Shown in pieces: positions 7,028-14,455 of a DNA stretch of 16,788 nt (position 1 is its first letter; every line of letters begins with the position of its first letter). This DNA is from Acidobacteriaceae bacterium (GTDB lineage Bacteria > Acidobacteriota > Terriglobia > Terriglobales > Acidobacteriaceae). Location: assembly GCA_003156235.1 (NCBI GenBank), contig PMGP01000246.1, forward strand, positions 1 through 16,788, written 5' to 3'. The notes under the pieces were generated by a model that worked only from the letters and a program-made list of their open reading frames with translations, had not been told where the DNA came from and made no database searches. Position numbers and translations under genes: made by a program.

Positions 7028-10000
7028 ACCCAACCCACTTGCGCGCGTTGTCAAACATTCGCTGCCATGGGCTGTCTTTCGGTTCGCGCATCTTGTCCCG
7101 CACCCAGGTGTGCTGCACGCCCAGAAAAACGCGCTCCGGATGCGGCATCACAATCAGCGCGCGTCCATCCGCGCTGCTCAATCCCGCAACGCCCTGCACG
7201 GAGCCGCTCGGGTTCAGCGGATAATGCTCGGTGACTTTGCCATACGTATCAATGTAGCGCATCGCGACCGGCGCACCGGACGCGATTCTGCTCACATGAC
7301 CTTCGCCATGCGCAGTCACGATCGGAACGCGCGCGCCGGCCATGCCCGCGAAGAACAGCGACGGAGACTCCTGAATCTCCACCATGCACAGCCGTGCCTC
7401 AAACCGCGCCGACACATTGCGCCCGAAATCTGGCCAACTCGCGGCTCTCGGTATAATCTCGCGCAATTGCGCCATCATTTGGCAGCCATTGCAGACGCCC
7501 AGCGCAAAACTGTCCGCGCGCGCAAAGAACTCGGTGAACATCTTCTTCAGCCGGTCATTGAAGAGGACTGTCTTGGCCCAACCACTGCCCGCGCCCAGCA
7601 CGTCGCCATAGGAAAATCCGCCGCACGCAGCCAGCCCTTTGAACTCCGCAAGGTCCACGCGCCCAGCCAGCAGATCGCTCATATGCACATCGACGGCAGC
7701 AAAGCCCGCGCGATCAAACGCCGCGGCCATCTCCACCTGCCCATTCACGCCTTGCTCGCGCAGAATGGCAACTCGCGGCCGCGCTGTATGCACAAACGGC
7801 GCATTCACCCGCTCGGCCCGATCGAAAGGCACGCTAACAGAAAGTCCGGGCCGCTCGGCATCTTGCAGCAACGAGAACTCCTGCCGCGCGCTCTCCGGAT
7901 TGTCGCGCAGCGATTGAATATGAAAGCTCGTCTCCGCCCACATCGTGTGCAGCGCCGTGCGCGTGTTGCAATACACAATCTTGCCGCCACCGCGAATCAC
8001 AATCTCATTGCCCGGCACGCCACAGCCAACCACCTGCGCGGCAAGTCCGGCGGCGCTCAGCCGCGCAAGCACCTCGGCGACATCCTTCGCAGCAACCTGC
8101 ACCACCGCGCCCAGTTCTTCGCTGAATAGCTCTGCCAGTCCCGCAACCGGCAAATCAATTTCCAGCCCCATCCGCCCGGCAAAGGCCATCTCCACCAGCG
8201 TGATGAACAATCCGCCATCGCTGCGATCGTGATACGCCAGCAGCTTGCCTTCGCGGTTGAACTGCTGCATCGCATCGAAAAACGCCTTCATCACCTCAGC
8301 CGCGGGCGCGTCCGGAGCCTCATCTCCAACCTGCCCGTACACCTGCGCCAAACATGATCCGCCCAGCCGATTATTCCCCTGGCCAAGATCAATCAGGATC
8401 AGCGTCGTGTCGCCTTCGCACAACTGCGGCGTCAGCGTCCGGCGCACATCGCTGACCGGCGCAAACCCCGACACAACGAGCGATAGCGGCGATATTACAG
8501 TTTTCGTCTCGCCGCCTTCACCGACCCACTTGGTCTTCATGGACATCGAGTCTTTGCCCACCGGAATCGTCATTCCCAGCGCCGGGCAAAACTCCATTCC
8601 CACCGCATGAACTGCGTCGAAAAGCTTTTGATCCTCCTGCCCATCGCCCGCCGCCGCCATCCAGTTTGCCGAGAGCTTGATGTCGCCGAGCTTACCGATC
8701 TGCTCGTACCCGATCGCCACGCCGGCCAGATTGGTGATCACCTCACACACGGCCATGCGCGCCGAAGCCGCCGCGTCGATCACTGCCAACGGCGTTCTCT
8801 CGCCAATGGCCATCGCCTCGCCCCACAAAGACTCGTACGCGCCCAGCGTGACCGCGCAGTCGGCCACCGGAACCTGCCACGGCCCCACCATCTGATCCTG
8901 CGCGACCATTCCCGTAACGCTGCGGTCGCCAATTGTAATTAAGAACGATTTCGACGCAATCGCCGGCAGTCGCAACAACCGCTCCACCGCATCCGCAATA
9001 GTTACACCCGCAAAATCGAGCGGCGCGGCGGAAATCTTCGTGCGTGCAAGCCCGCGTTCCATCTTCGGCGGTTTTCCAAAGAGAACTTGCAACGGCAGAT
9101 CGATTGCTTTTCCCGCCTCTCCGGATGCCGTATGCTCTTTGAGCGTGAGATGGGAACCCTGCTCTGCCGTGCCGACCACGGCAAACGGACACCGCTCACG
9201 TTCGCAGAGGTCCGCGAACATTTGCAGATTCTCCGGCGCAATCGCCAGCACATAGCGCTCCTGCGCCTCATTGCACCACGCTTCCAGCGGACTCAATCCG
9301 GCCTCGCCGCGTGGAATCGCATTCAAATCGAAACTCCCGCCGCAACCGCCGTCCTTGATCAACTCCGGAAATGCATTCGACAATCCGCCCGCGCCCACAT
9401 CGTGAATAAACGCAATCGGATTCTCTTTGCCGCGCTGCCAGCAGCGGTCGATGACCTCCTGCGCGCGGCGTTCCATCTCCGCGTTATCGCGCTGCACCGA
9501 AGCAAAGTCCAGATCCGTATTTCCGCTGCCTGCGCTGCTGGAAGCCGCGCCGCCGCCAAGCCCGATCAGCATCGCCGGCCCGCCCAGCGCAACCAGCGCA
9601 TAGCCGGCCTTCATTGCGCCCTTCTCGACGTGCTCCGCGCGAATATTCCCCAGCCCGCCCGCCAGCATGATCGGCTTGTGATACCCGAAGACCGCGCCTT
9701 CAGAGTTCACCCTCGACTGCTCATAGGTGCGGAAGTATCCAGCGAGCGCCGGTCTGCCGAACTCGTTGTTGTACGCAGCCGCGCCCAGCGGCCCTTCGAT
9801 CATGATGTTCAGCGGCGAAGCAATATGCGCAGGCCGTCCATACACTCGCTCCCACGGTTGCGGCGCCAGCGGCAGATTCAGATTCGACACCGTGAAACCG
9901 CACAGCCCGGCCTTCGGCTTCGCTCCGCGCCCGGTCGCTCCTTCATCGCGAATCTCACCACCCGATCCAGTCGCTGCCCCCGGCCATGGCGAGATCGCCG

Positions 10001-10877
10001 TGGGATGATTGTGCGTCTCTACCTTCAGCAAAATATGAATATCTTCTTCGTGATATGCGTAGACCGCGCCCGCAGGCTCAGGGAAAAACCTTCCGCCGTG
10101 CCCGCCGCGAATCACCGCCGCATTGTCGCGATAAGCCGAGAGCACATCCTCGCCCGACACCTCATTGGTATTGCGAATCATCTGGAAGAGCGAGCGCGGC
10201 TGCTTCACACCATCGATCGTCCAGCTTGCATTGAATATCTTGTGGCGGCAATGTTCGCTGTTTGCCTGCGCGAACATATACAACTCGACGTCGGTAGGAT
10301 TGCGTTTGAGCCGCGTAAACTCCGCGACCAGGTAATCAATCTCATCTGAGGCAAGCGACAGTCCCAGCTCGCGATCCGCCGTGGCAATCGCCGCCGCGCC
10401 CTGCCCCAGCACGTCGATATGTCCTAGCGTCTTCTGCTCCCGCGGAGCAAACAGCTTCTGCAACTCATCGGCGCTCTCGAAAAAAACGCTCTCGGTCATG
10501 CGGTCGTGCAACGCCACAGCGAGCGCCCGGAGATCGATTGCGCCGGAAGAATCGATGCGCACCACACGTGCGCGCTCAATCCGCTCAATCGCAGCAAAGC
10601 CCGTATTGTGCAGAATGTCGGTCGCCTTGCTCGACCACGGCGACTGCGTACCCACGCGCGGCGCAATCCACACGCACTGGCTCGTAGCGCACTCCGCGCT
10701 GGCGCCAAGCAACTCGGCCAGCCTCTGGTGATCGATTCCGCTCTCAGACTCTTTATTCAGAAGCAGTAAGTACAGGTAAGACGCTTCGACCGCGTCCACG
10801 GCGGCATCGATGGCGCGCAGCCGCGCGGCCACCCGCGCAGCCTCGAACTCCGTCAGAGCCAAAAGCCCCGGCAGCAT
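7026..10877 (-). CDS. purL: Phosphoribosylformylglycinamidine synthase, large single-chain form
   Basis: A 1283-residue one-chain FGAM synthase (E. coli 1295) that carries its own glutaminase, so no separate PurQ or PurS is needed. Order: N-terminal PurS-like region (LPGLLALTEFEAAR), linker, first AIRS-like half with NSEHCRHK at 205-212 and LKVETHNHPTAISP at 284-297, second AIRS-like half, then a class I glutamine amidotransferase domain with Cys1129 (GVCNGCQ), His1246 and Glu1248 (MPHPER) as catalytic triad. I chose the ATG at 10877 because MLPGLLALTEF aligns with the family N-terminus and lies 16 nt after the purF stop. The frame is open to 11024 inside purF. No clear Shine-Dalgarno is visible; a GTG at 10883 is an alternative. 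Confidence 0.96.
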   Translation of the reverse strand: MLPGLLALTEFEAARVAARLRAIDAAVDAVEASYLYLLLLNKESESGIDHQRLAELLGASAECATSQCVWIAPRVGTQSPWSSKATDILHNTGFAAIERIERARVVRIDSSGAIDLRALAVALHDRMTESVFFESADELQKLFAPREQKTLGHIDVLGQGAAAIATADRELGLSLASDEIDYLVAEFTRLKRNPTDVELYMFAQANSEHCRHKIFNASWTIDGVKQPRSLFQMIRNTNEVSGEDVLSAYRDNAAVIRGGHGGRFFPEPAGAVYAYHEEDIHILLKVETHNHPTAISPWPGAATGSGGEIRDEGATGRGAKPKAGLCGFTVSNLNLPLAPQPWERVYGRPAHIASPLNIMIEGPLGAAAYNNEFGRPALAGYFRTYEQSRVNSEGAVFGYHKPIMLAGGLGNIRAEHVEKGAMKAGYALVALGGPAMLIGLGGGAASSSAGSGNTDLDFASVQRDNAEMERRAQEVIDRCWQRGKENPIAFIHDVGAGGLSNAFPELIKDGGCGGSFDLNAIPRGEAGLSPLEAWCNEAQERYVLAIAPENLQMFADLCERERCPFAVVGTAEQGSHLTLKEHTASGEAGKAIDLPLQVLFGKPPKMERGLARTKISAAPLDFAGVTIADAVERLLRLPAIASKSFLITIGDRSVTGMVAQDQMVGPWQVPVADCAVTLGAYESLWGEAMAIGERTPLAVIDAAASARMAVCEVITNLAGVAIGYEQIGKLGDIKLSANWMAAAGDGQEDQKLFDAVHAVGMEFCPALGMTIPVGKDSMSMKTKWVGEGGETKTVISPLSLVVSGFAPVSDVRRTLTPQLCEGDTTLILIDLGQGNNRLGGSCLAQVYGQVGDEAPDAPAAEVMKAFFDAMQQFNREGKLLAYHDRSDGGLFITLVEMAFAGRMGLEIDLPVAGLAELFSEELGAVVQVAAKDVAEVLARLSAAGLAAQVVGCGVPGNEIVIRGGGKIVYCNTRTALHTMWAETSFHIQSLRDNPESARQEFSLLQDAERPGLSVSVPFDRAERVNAPFVHTARPRVAILREQGVNGQVEMAAAFDRAGFAAVDVHMSDLLAGRVDLAEFKGLAACGGFSYGDVLGAGSGWAKTVLFNDRLKKMFTEFFARADSFALGVCNGCQMMAQLREIIPRAASWPDFGRNVSARFEARLCMVEIQESPSLFFAGMAGARVPIVTAHGEGHVSRIASGAPVAMRYIDTYGKVTEHYPLNPSGSVQGVAGLSSADGRALIVMPHPERVFLGVQHTWVRDKMREPKDSPWQRMFDNARKWVG

Positions 10878-10893
10878 TCGCACCGTCGCACCA

Positions 10894-12405
10894 TTAGAGG
10901 TGCGCGGAGAGATTTCTTGTGATGTAGCTCGCGACATCTTCTGTGTGTTTGGCAGCGTCGTTCCGTTTTTGTTCCAGGGTGTTGAGATACTCTTCCGTGA
11001 TGTCTCCGGTGACATACTTTCCATCGAAGATCGCTGTGTCGAATTGCGTGAGCCCGGGCGCAGCCTCGATAATTGCCTGTTTCAAATCTTCCAGATCCTG
11101 GAAGATCAGCTCGTCGGCTCCAATATCATTTGCCAGCTCCTGCACGCTTCGTCCGCTGGCAATCAGCTCTGATCGCGCCGGCATATCGATCCCATACACA
11201 TTCGGGAAACGCACCGGAGGCGCGGCCGAGCAAACATAAACCTTCTTCGCGCCCTGCTCGCGCACCATGGCGATAATCTCTTGAATCGTGGTGCCACGCA
11301 CGATTGAATCATCCACCAGCAGCACATTTTTCCCATGAAAGAACTTTGGAATCGGGTTCAGCTTGCGGCGAACCGACAGCCTGCGCTGCGCCTGCCCGGG
11401 CATGATGAACGTCCTGCCTACATAGCGGTTCCTCACCAGCGCATCGCGATAGGGAAGCTTCAGCTGTGCTGCAATCTCCTGCGCCGCCACCCGGCTCGTC
11501 GAGGGGATCGGAATCACGACATCGATCGGCAGATGTGGCCACTCCCGCTGGATCTTTTCCGCCAGCTTCGTCCCCATATTGATGCGGCACTGATACACCG
11601 ACGCGCCATCCAACACCGAGTCCGGCCGCGCCAAATAGACGAATTCGAAGATGCATGGAGTCTTTTCATGCGCCAATGGGCTCACGTAAGAATGGAAGGC
11701 GCCCTTCATGTCGATGAAAATCACCTCGCCTGGCGCGAGGTCGCGGTTCAGAGCAAATCCGCCCCCTTGCAGCGCCACGCTCTCCGAAGCAAACATGTAT
11801 TCCGTCTCTTTGCCCTGGCCGCGAGTGCCGAAGATCAGCGGCCGAATGCCATGTAGATCGCGGAAGGCAAGTATGCCCACGCCCGCGACCATGGCAATGA
11901 CCGCGTAGCCGCCATGGCATCGCTGGTGGACCTCTTCGACCGCGGAGAAGACGTCGAGTTCCGTGGGCTTGATCGAACCGCGCTGCGCCATGGCATGCGC
12001 AAAGACGTTCAACATCACCTCGGAGTCGGAGTTGGTGTTCAGGTGCCGCTTGTCCATCTGGAACAAGCTGCTGACGATCTCCGAAACGTTTGTCAGATTG
12101 CCATTGTGCGCGAAGATAATTCCATACGGCGAGTTGACGTAAAACGGCTGTGCCTCGGCCACCGACGAGCATCCGGCAGTCGGGTAGCGCACATGGCCGA
12201 CGCCCATATCGCCCAGCAGCCGCGCCATATTGTCTGCTTTGAAGACATCCGTGAGCAGGCCAATCCCCTTTTCGAGGTAAAACCGGCCTTCAAAGTACGT
12301 CGCAATGCCCGCGGCATCCTGGCCGCGATGCTGAAGCATGGACAGGCCTTCGTAGATAACCGAACTGACCGCACTATGCCCAAAGACACCGACTATTCCG
12401 CACAT
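10894..12405 (-). CDS. purF: Amidophosphoribosyltransferase, E. coli-type without Fe-S cluster
   Basis: A 503-residue enzyme of the committed step of purine synthesis: PRPP plus glutamine to phosphoribosylamine. Cys2 follows the initiator Met directly (MCGIVGVFG), so there is an N-terminal nucleophile glutaminase and no propeptide. QHRGQDAAG begins at 25 and NGNLTN is at 101-106. The phosphoribosyltransferase domain has the PRPP motif VLLVDDSIVRGTT at 361-373. The C-terminal cysteines that ligate the 4Fe-4S cluster in the Bacillus enzyme are absent (FDTAIFDGKYVTG in that area). Purine nucleotide feedback inhibition is known for the family. The ATG at 12405 has GAGG 4 nt upstream. First gene of the pur operon. 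Confidence 0.97.
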   Translation of the reverse strand: MCGIVGVFGHSAVSSVIYEGLSMLQHRGQDAAGIATYFEGRFYLEKGIGLLTDVFKADNMARLLGDMGVGHVRYPTAGCSSVAEAQPFYVNSPYGIIFAHNGNLTNVSEIVSSLFQMDKRHLNTNSDSEVMLNVFAHAMAQRGSIKPTELDVFSAVEEVHQRCHGGYAVIAMVAGVGILAFRDLHGIRPLIFGTRGQGKETEYMFASESVALQGGGFALNRDLAPGEVIFIDMKGAFHSYVSPLAHEKTPCIFEFVYLARPDSVLDGASVYQCRINMGTKLAEKIQREWPHLPIDVVIPIPSTSRVAAQEIAAQLKLPYRDALVRNRYVGRTFIMPGQAQRRLSVRRKLNPIPKFFHGKNVLLVDDSIVRGTTIQEIIAMVREQGAKKVYVCSAAPPVRFPNVYGIDMPARSELIASGRSVQELANDIGADELIFQDLEDLKQAIIEAAPGLTQFDTAIFDGKYVTGDITEEYLNTLEQKRNDAAKHTEDVASYITRNLSAHL

Positions 12406-12482
12406 GATGCCTCACTGCATGGCTGGCGCCGGAGTACATTCTTGATTGTCACGAGCGTCTCCCGTGGAAAAATAAGCTGAAG

Positions 12483-12515
12483 TAGCCGGATTTCAGTACA
12501 TACAGATTCCGGCTA
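12483..12515 (-). promoter_or_regulatory. Hairpin in the purF leader
   Basis: TAGCCGGA and TCCGGCTA form a perfect 8-bp stem around a 17-nt loop. As RNA on the minus strand it lies about 80 nt before the purF start. A short U-rich run (ATTTTT) follows about ten bases later, too far for a standard intrinsic terminator. It may be an attenuator part, an mRNA-stability stem or a protein-binding palindrome. Confidence 0.45.
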
Positions 12516-12594
12516 GCGTAAAGGGTTGAGCGGAGGCAAGTCGACCAGGCCACGGAATCCATAGCCGGCCGATAAAATTGCTCTCTTCCATCAT
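12493..12594 (-). CDS. Possible 33-residue leader peptide before purF
   Basis: A short frame beginning ATGATG after TAGGAG (12595-12600) reads MMEESNFIGRLWIPWPGRL and onward to 33 residues, ending in TGA inside the purF leader hairpin. It has two Trp-Pro pairs and no recognised domain. The Shine-Dalgarno is very close to the first ATG; the second ATG at 12591 is 3 nt further. A stop codon placed within a hairpin is what leader-peptide attenuation would look like, but a chance ORF of this size is easily possible. Confidence 0.25.
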   Translation of the reverse strand: MMEESNFIGRLWIPWPGRLASAQPFTLAGICMY

Positions 12595-12674
12595 CTCCTA
12601 TCCAGATGAGGAAAATCGCGCAAAATTCAAAGTAAAGCAGATTTGCAGATCAAAAAAGGCGCGCTGACACCACC

Positions 12675-12702
12675 AGACTACTTCCCCGACGTAAAAAGTC
12701 AA
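12675..12702 (-). promoter_or_regulatory. Candidate purF promoter
   Basis: On the minus strand TTGACT (12702-12697) matches the -35 consensus in five of six positions and TAGTCT (12680-12675) is a weak -10 at 16-nt spacing. It would give a leader of roughly 260 nt containing the hairpin and short ORF. No experiment supports it. Confidence 0.3.
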
Positions 12703-12798
12703 GTCTGTGACAAAATCGCCGCAAAAGGCGCAACTTTGCCGGTATTTTGCCGCGATCGAGGCCATCAACGACTCCGACGGGCACAGAAATCCATGCGA

Positions 12799-12813
12799 TA
12801 TACTCAACGTATA
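12799..12813 (+). promoter_or_regulatory. Candidate pyr -10 box within a small inverted repeat
   Basis: TATACT at 12799-12804 is one base from the -10 consensus. It overlaps an inverted repeat, TATAC at 12799-12803 and GTATA at 12809-12813 with a 5-nt gap. No good -35 hexamer is found 15-18 nt upstream, so an activator might be needed, or the match is fortuitous. Transcription from here would start just before the short ORF at 12827. Confidence 0.3.
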
Positions 12814-12826
12814 GGGAGTCTGGCGA

Positions 12827-12976
12827 ATGCCCACGGAGCCCTTTTTCGATCCGGCAGAGTCCTGCCTGGACAATCTAGAGCGCGGCCCGTTCGGCATCTT
12901 CGCCGGCACAACTCCTGCTTCCCAAAACAACCAGCCGAAACATAATCCGAAACATAATCAAGGAGCTGGCGCATGA
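12827..12976 (+). CDS. Hypothetical 49-residue protein overlapping the pyrE start
   Basis: A 49-codon ORF (MPTEPFFDPAESCLDN... ending NQGAGA) that I do not recognise. GGGAG at 12814-12818 lies 8 nt before its ATG, and an in-frame TAG at 12812 closes the frame upstream, so the start is unambiguous. Its TGA overlaps the pyrE ATG as ATGA, the same coupling used inside the pur operon. The first half (residues 1-29) is acidic and hydrophobic, with one Cys; the second half is Gln/Asn-rich with PKHN repeated twice. No membrane segment. It could be a real small protein, a leader peptide that gates pyrE translation, or chance. Confidence 0.45.
   Translation: MPTEPFFDPAESCLDNLERGPFGIFAGTTPASQNNQPKHNPKHNQGAGA
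12935..12958 (+). repeat. 12-bp tandem duplication just before pyrE
   Basis: CCGAAACATAAT occurs twice in direct succession (12935-12946 and 12947-12958) and ends two bases before the pyrE Shine-Dalgarno AGGAG (12961-12965). Within the 49-codon ORF it encodes PKHN twice, so the copy number can change without breaking that frame. Confidence 0.85.
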
Positions 12977-13626
12977 GCTATGAATCCCGAAGCCGCGAGA
13001 TTGCGGACGCTTTGATTGCGATTGAAGGAGTGGGCTTTCTGCCTGCTGCGCCAATCACCTTCAAGTCCGGAATCAAGTCTCCGGTTTACTGCGACAATCG
13101 ACGGTTTCCATTTTGGCCCGAAGAGTGGGCGAAGGTGATTCACGGCTTTGAAGCTCTGATTGCCGAACAAAAGATTCCAGTCGATGTCGTTGCCGGCGTT
13201 GAGGCTGCCGGGATTCCGCATAGCGCGGCGCTTGGATTTTCGATGCGCTTGCCGTCGGTCTTCATTCGCAAAGAGCTGAAGGAGCATGGCACCAGGAAGC
13301 GCGTCGAGGGCGGCGACGTGATGGGCCGGCGCGTTGTCTTGGTTGAGGACCTGGTGACGACCGGGGGCAGCAGCATCGCGGCGATTGAGGCTCTGCGCGC
13401 CGAGGGTGCTGTGGTCAGCGACTGCGTGGCCATCATCAGCTACGGCTTCCGGGAGGCCGTAGAGTTGTTCAAGAATGCAGGCATACAGCTTCATGCGGCA
13501 ACGACATTTCAGGCGGTGCTGCAGAGCGCGCTGCAAAGCAAGATGATTGATGAGGCTGGCGCGGCGGCGGTGCGCGACTGGCTCCAGGAACCACGTACGT
13601 GGGCTAAACGGCACGGCTTCGAATAG
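12973..13626 (+). CDS. pyrE: Orotate phosphoribosyltransferase
   Basis: A 217-residue enzyme converting orotate and PRPP to OMP, the fifth step of UMP synthesis; typically a cytosolic dimer. FKSGIKSPVYCDNR is at 30-43, the catalytic-loop region RKELKEHGTRKRVEG begins at 99, and the PRPP-binding motif VVLVEDLVTTGGSS is at 121-134. It is full length. The ATG at 12973 has AGGAG at 12961-12965 with 7-nt spacing and overlaps the stop of a 49-codon ORF. The pyrF start follows its stop by 7 nt, with the pyrF ribosome site overlapping the pyrE stop codon. Confidence 0.96.
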   Translation: MSYESRSREIADALIAIEGVGFLPAAPITFKSGIKSPVYCDNRRFPFWPEEWAKVIHGFEALIAEQKIPVDVVAGVEAAGIPHSAALGFSMRLPSVFIRKELKEHGTRKRVEGGDVMGRRVVLVEDLVTTGGSSIAAIEALRAEGAVVSDCVAIISYGFREAVELFKNAGIQLHAATTFQAVLQSALQSKMIDEAGAAAVRDWLQEPRTWAKRHGFE

Positions 13627-13633
13627 AGGACTT

Positions 13634-14455
13634 GTGAACGCTGCGATGCAAAAATTCGAACGGAGAATGGAGGCGGTTGAATCGCTGCTCTGCGTTGGGC
13701 TGGATCCTGAACTCAGTCGCATTCCCGCACGCTTCTCCGGCGATGCATGGCCGCTGTTTGCCTTTAATCGATGGATCATCGAGCAGACTCACGCATATGT
13801 TGCTGCGTACAAGCCCAACATGGCGTTCTACGAGTTTCAAGGATCGCAGGGAATTGCGGAACTCGAGCTGACGATGGAGTATTTGCGCAGTGAGCATCCT
13901 GATATTCCAGCAATCTGCGATGCAAAACGCGGCGATATTGGAAATTCAAATCGCGGGTATGCGGTTTCCATCTTCGATGCGATGGGTTTTGATGCGGTTA
14001 CGCTGCACCCGTATCTTGGCAAAGAGGCGCTGGCTCCGTTTCTGGAGAGGCGAGACAAGGTGTGCATCATCTTGTGCCGGACATCAAATCCCGGCGCAGG
14101 CGAATTCCAGGACCTCGACTCTGGCGGCAGGCCGTTGTGGGAGACGGTTGCGATGCGCGTGAGCACCGAATGGAATGTCGCGGGCAACTGCATGCTGGTT
14201 GTCGGGGCAACCTATCCGGAGGAGATGAGAAGAATACGGGCGATTGCCCCGACGATTCCGTTTCTTGTGCCAGGAGTGGGCGCGCAAGGCGGCGATGTGG
14301 CAGCGGTTGTTTCCGCCGGCCTGGACGCTCAGGGCAATGGGCTTTTGATCAGCAGCTCAAGGGGGATTCTTTTCAGTGAGGATCCCGCGGCGGCGGCGCG
14401 TGATCTTCGCGATGAGATCAACGTTGCGAGAAAGGCCGCACATGCTGCGCGTTGA
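13634..14455 (+). CDS. pyrF: Orotidine 5'-phosphate decarboxylase, type 2
   Basis: A 273-residue OMP decarboxylase producing UMP. It matches the longer type 2 group (mycobacterial-like, about 270-300 residues) rather than the 230-residue E. coli type. CVGLDP is at 20-25, KPNMAFYE begins at 60, and the catalytic DAKRGDIGN is at 96-104. I chose the GTG at 13634, since AGAGGA at 13625-13630 lies just upstream; an ATG at 13646 would give 269 residues but 15-nt spacing. The frame is open to 13547 within pyrE but that stretch is Arg-rich shadow. Its end overlaps pyrC by 14 nt. Confidence 0.94.
   Translation: MNAAMQKFERRMEAVESLLCVGLDPELSRIPARFSGDAWPLFAFNRWIIEQTHAYVAAYKPNMAFYEFQGSQGIAELELTMEYLRSEHPDIPAICDAKRGDIGNSNRGYAVSIFDAMGFDAVTLHPYLGKEALAPFLERRDKVCIILCRTSNPGAGEFQDLDSGGRPLWETVAMRVSTEWNVAGNCMLVVGATYPEEMRRIRAIAPTIPFLVPGVGAQGGDVAAVVSAGLDAQGNGLLISSSRGILFSEDPAAAARDLRDEINVARKAAHAAR

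Larger units (their letters stand above)
12406..12826. promoter_or_regulatory. Divergent pur/pyr control region
   Basis: No clear long gene lies between purF and the short ORF before pyrE, yet two operons start here in opposite directions. Visible: the purF leader hairpin (12483-12515), a 33-codon minus-strand frame (12493-12594), a possible purF promoter (12675-12702), a possible pyr promoter at 12799-12804, and a poly-A run at 12651-12656. Overlapping frames of about 100 codons exist on both strands (12643-12945 + and 12598-12930 -) but look like chance. I do not recognise a riboswitch or an E. coli-type PurR operator. Confidence 0.6.

Noticed and set aside
7008..8129. 373-codon plus-strand frame opposite purL
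   Set aside because: It is antisense to the conserved GATase end of PurL, is extremely rich in His and Arg, and has no domain or ribosome site. It is a shadow of the GC-rich codon pattern.
9087..10349. 420-codon plus-strand frame opposite purL
   Set aside because: Antisense to conserved PurL motifs, with Arg/His/Gln-rich low-quality composition; a shadow frame.
12717..12730. CGCC/GGCG stem in the divergent region, considered as a riboswitch or attenuator part
   Set aside because: Only 4 bp with no supporting structure or U-run nearby.
12598..12930. 110-codon minus-strand frame before purF
   Set aside because: Crosses the candidate promoters of both operons, lacks a ribosome site and shows no domain.
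12643..12945. 100-codon plus-strand frame before pyrE
   Set aside because: No ribosome site, basic low-complexity composition, and it overlaps in another frame the better-supported 49-codon ORF.
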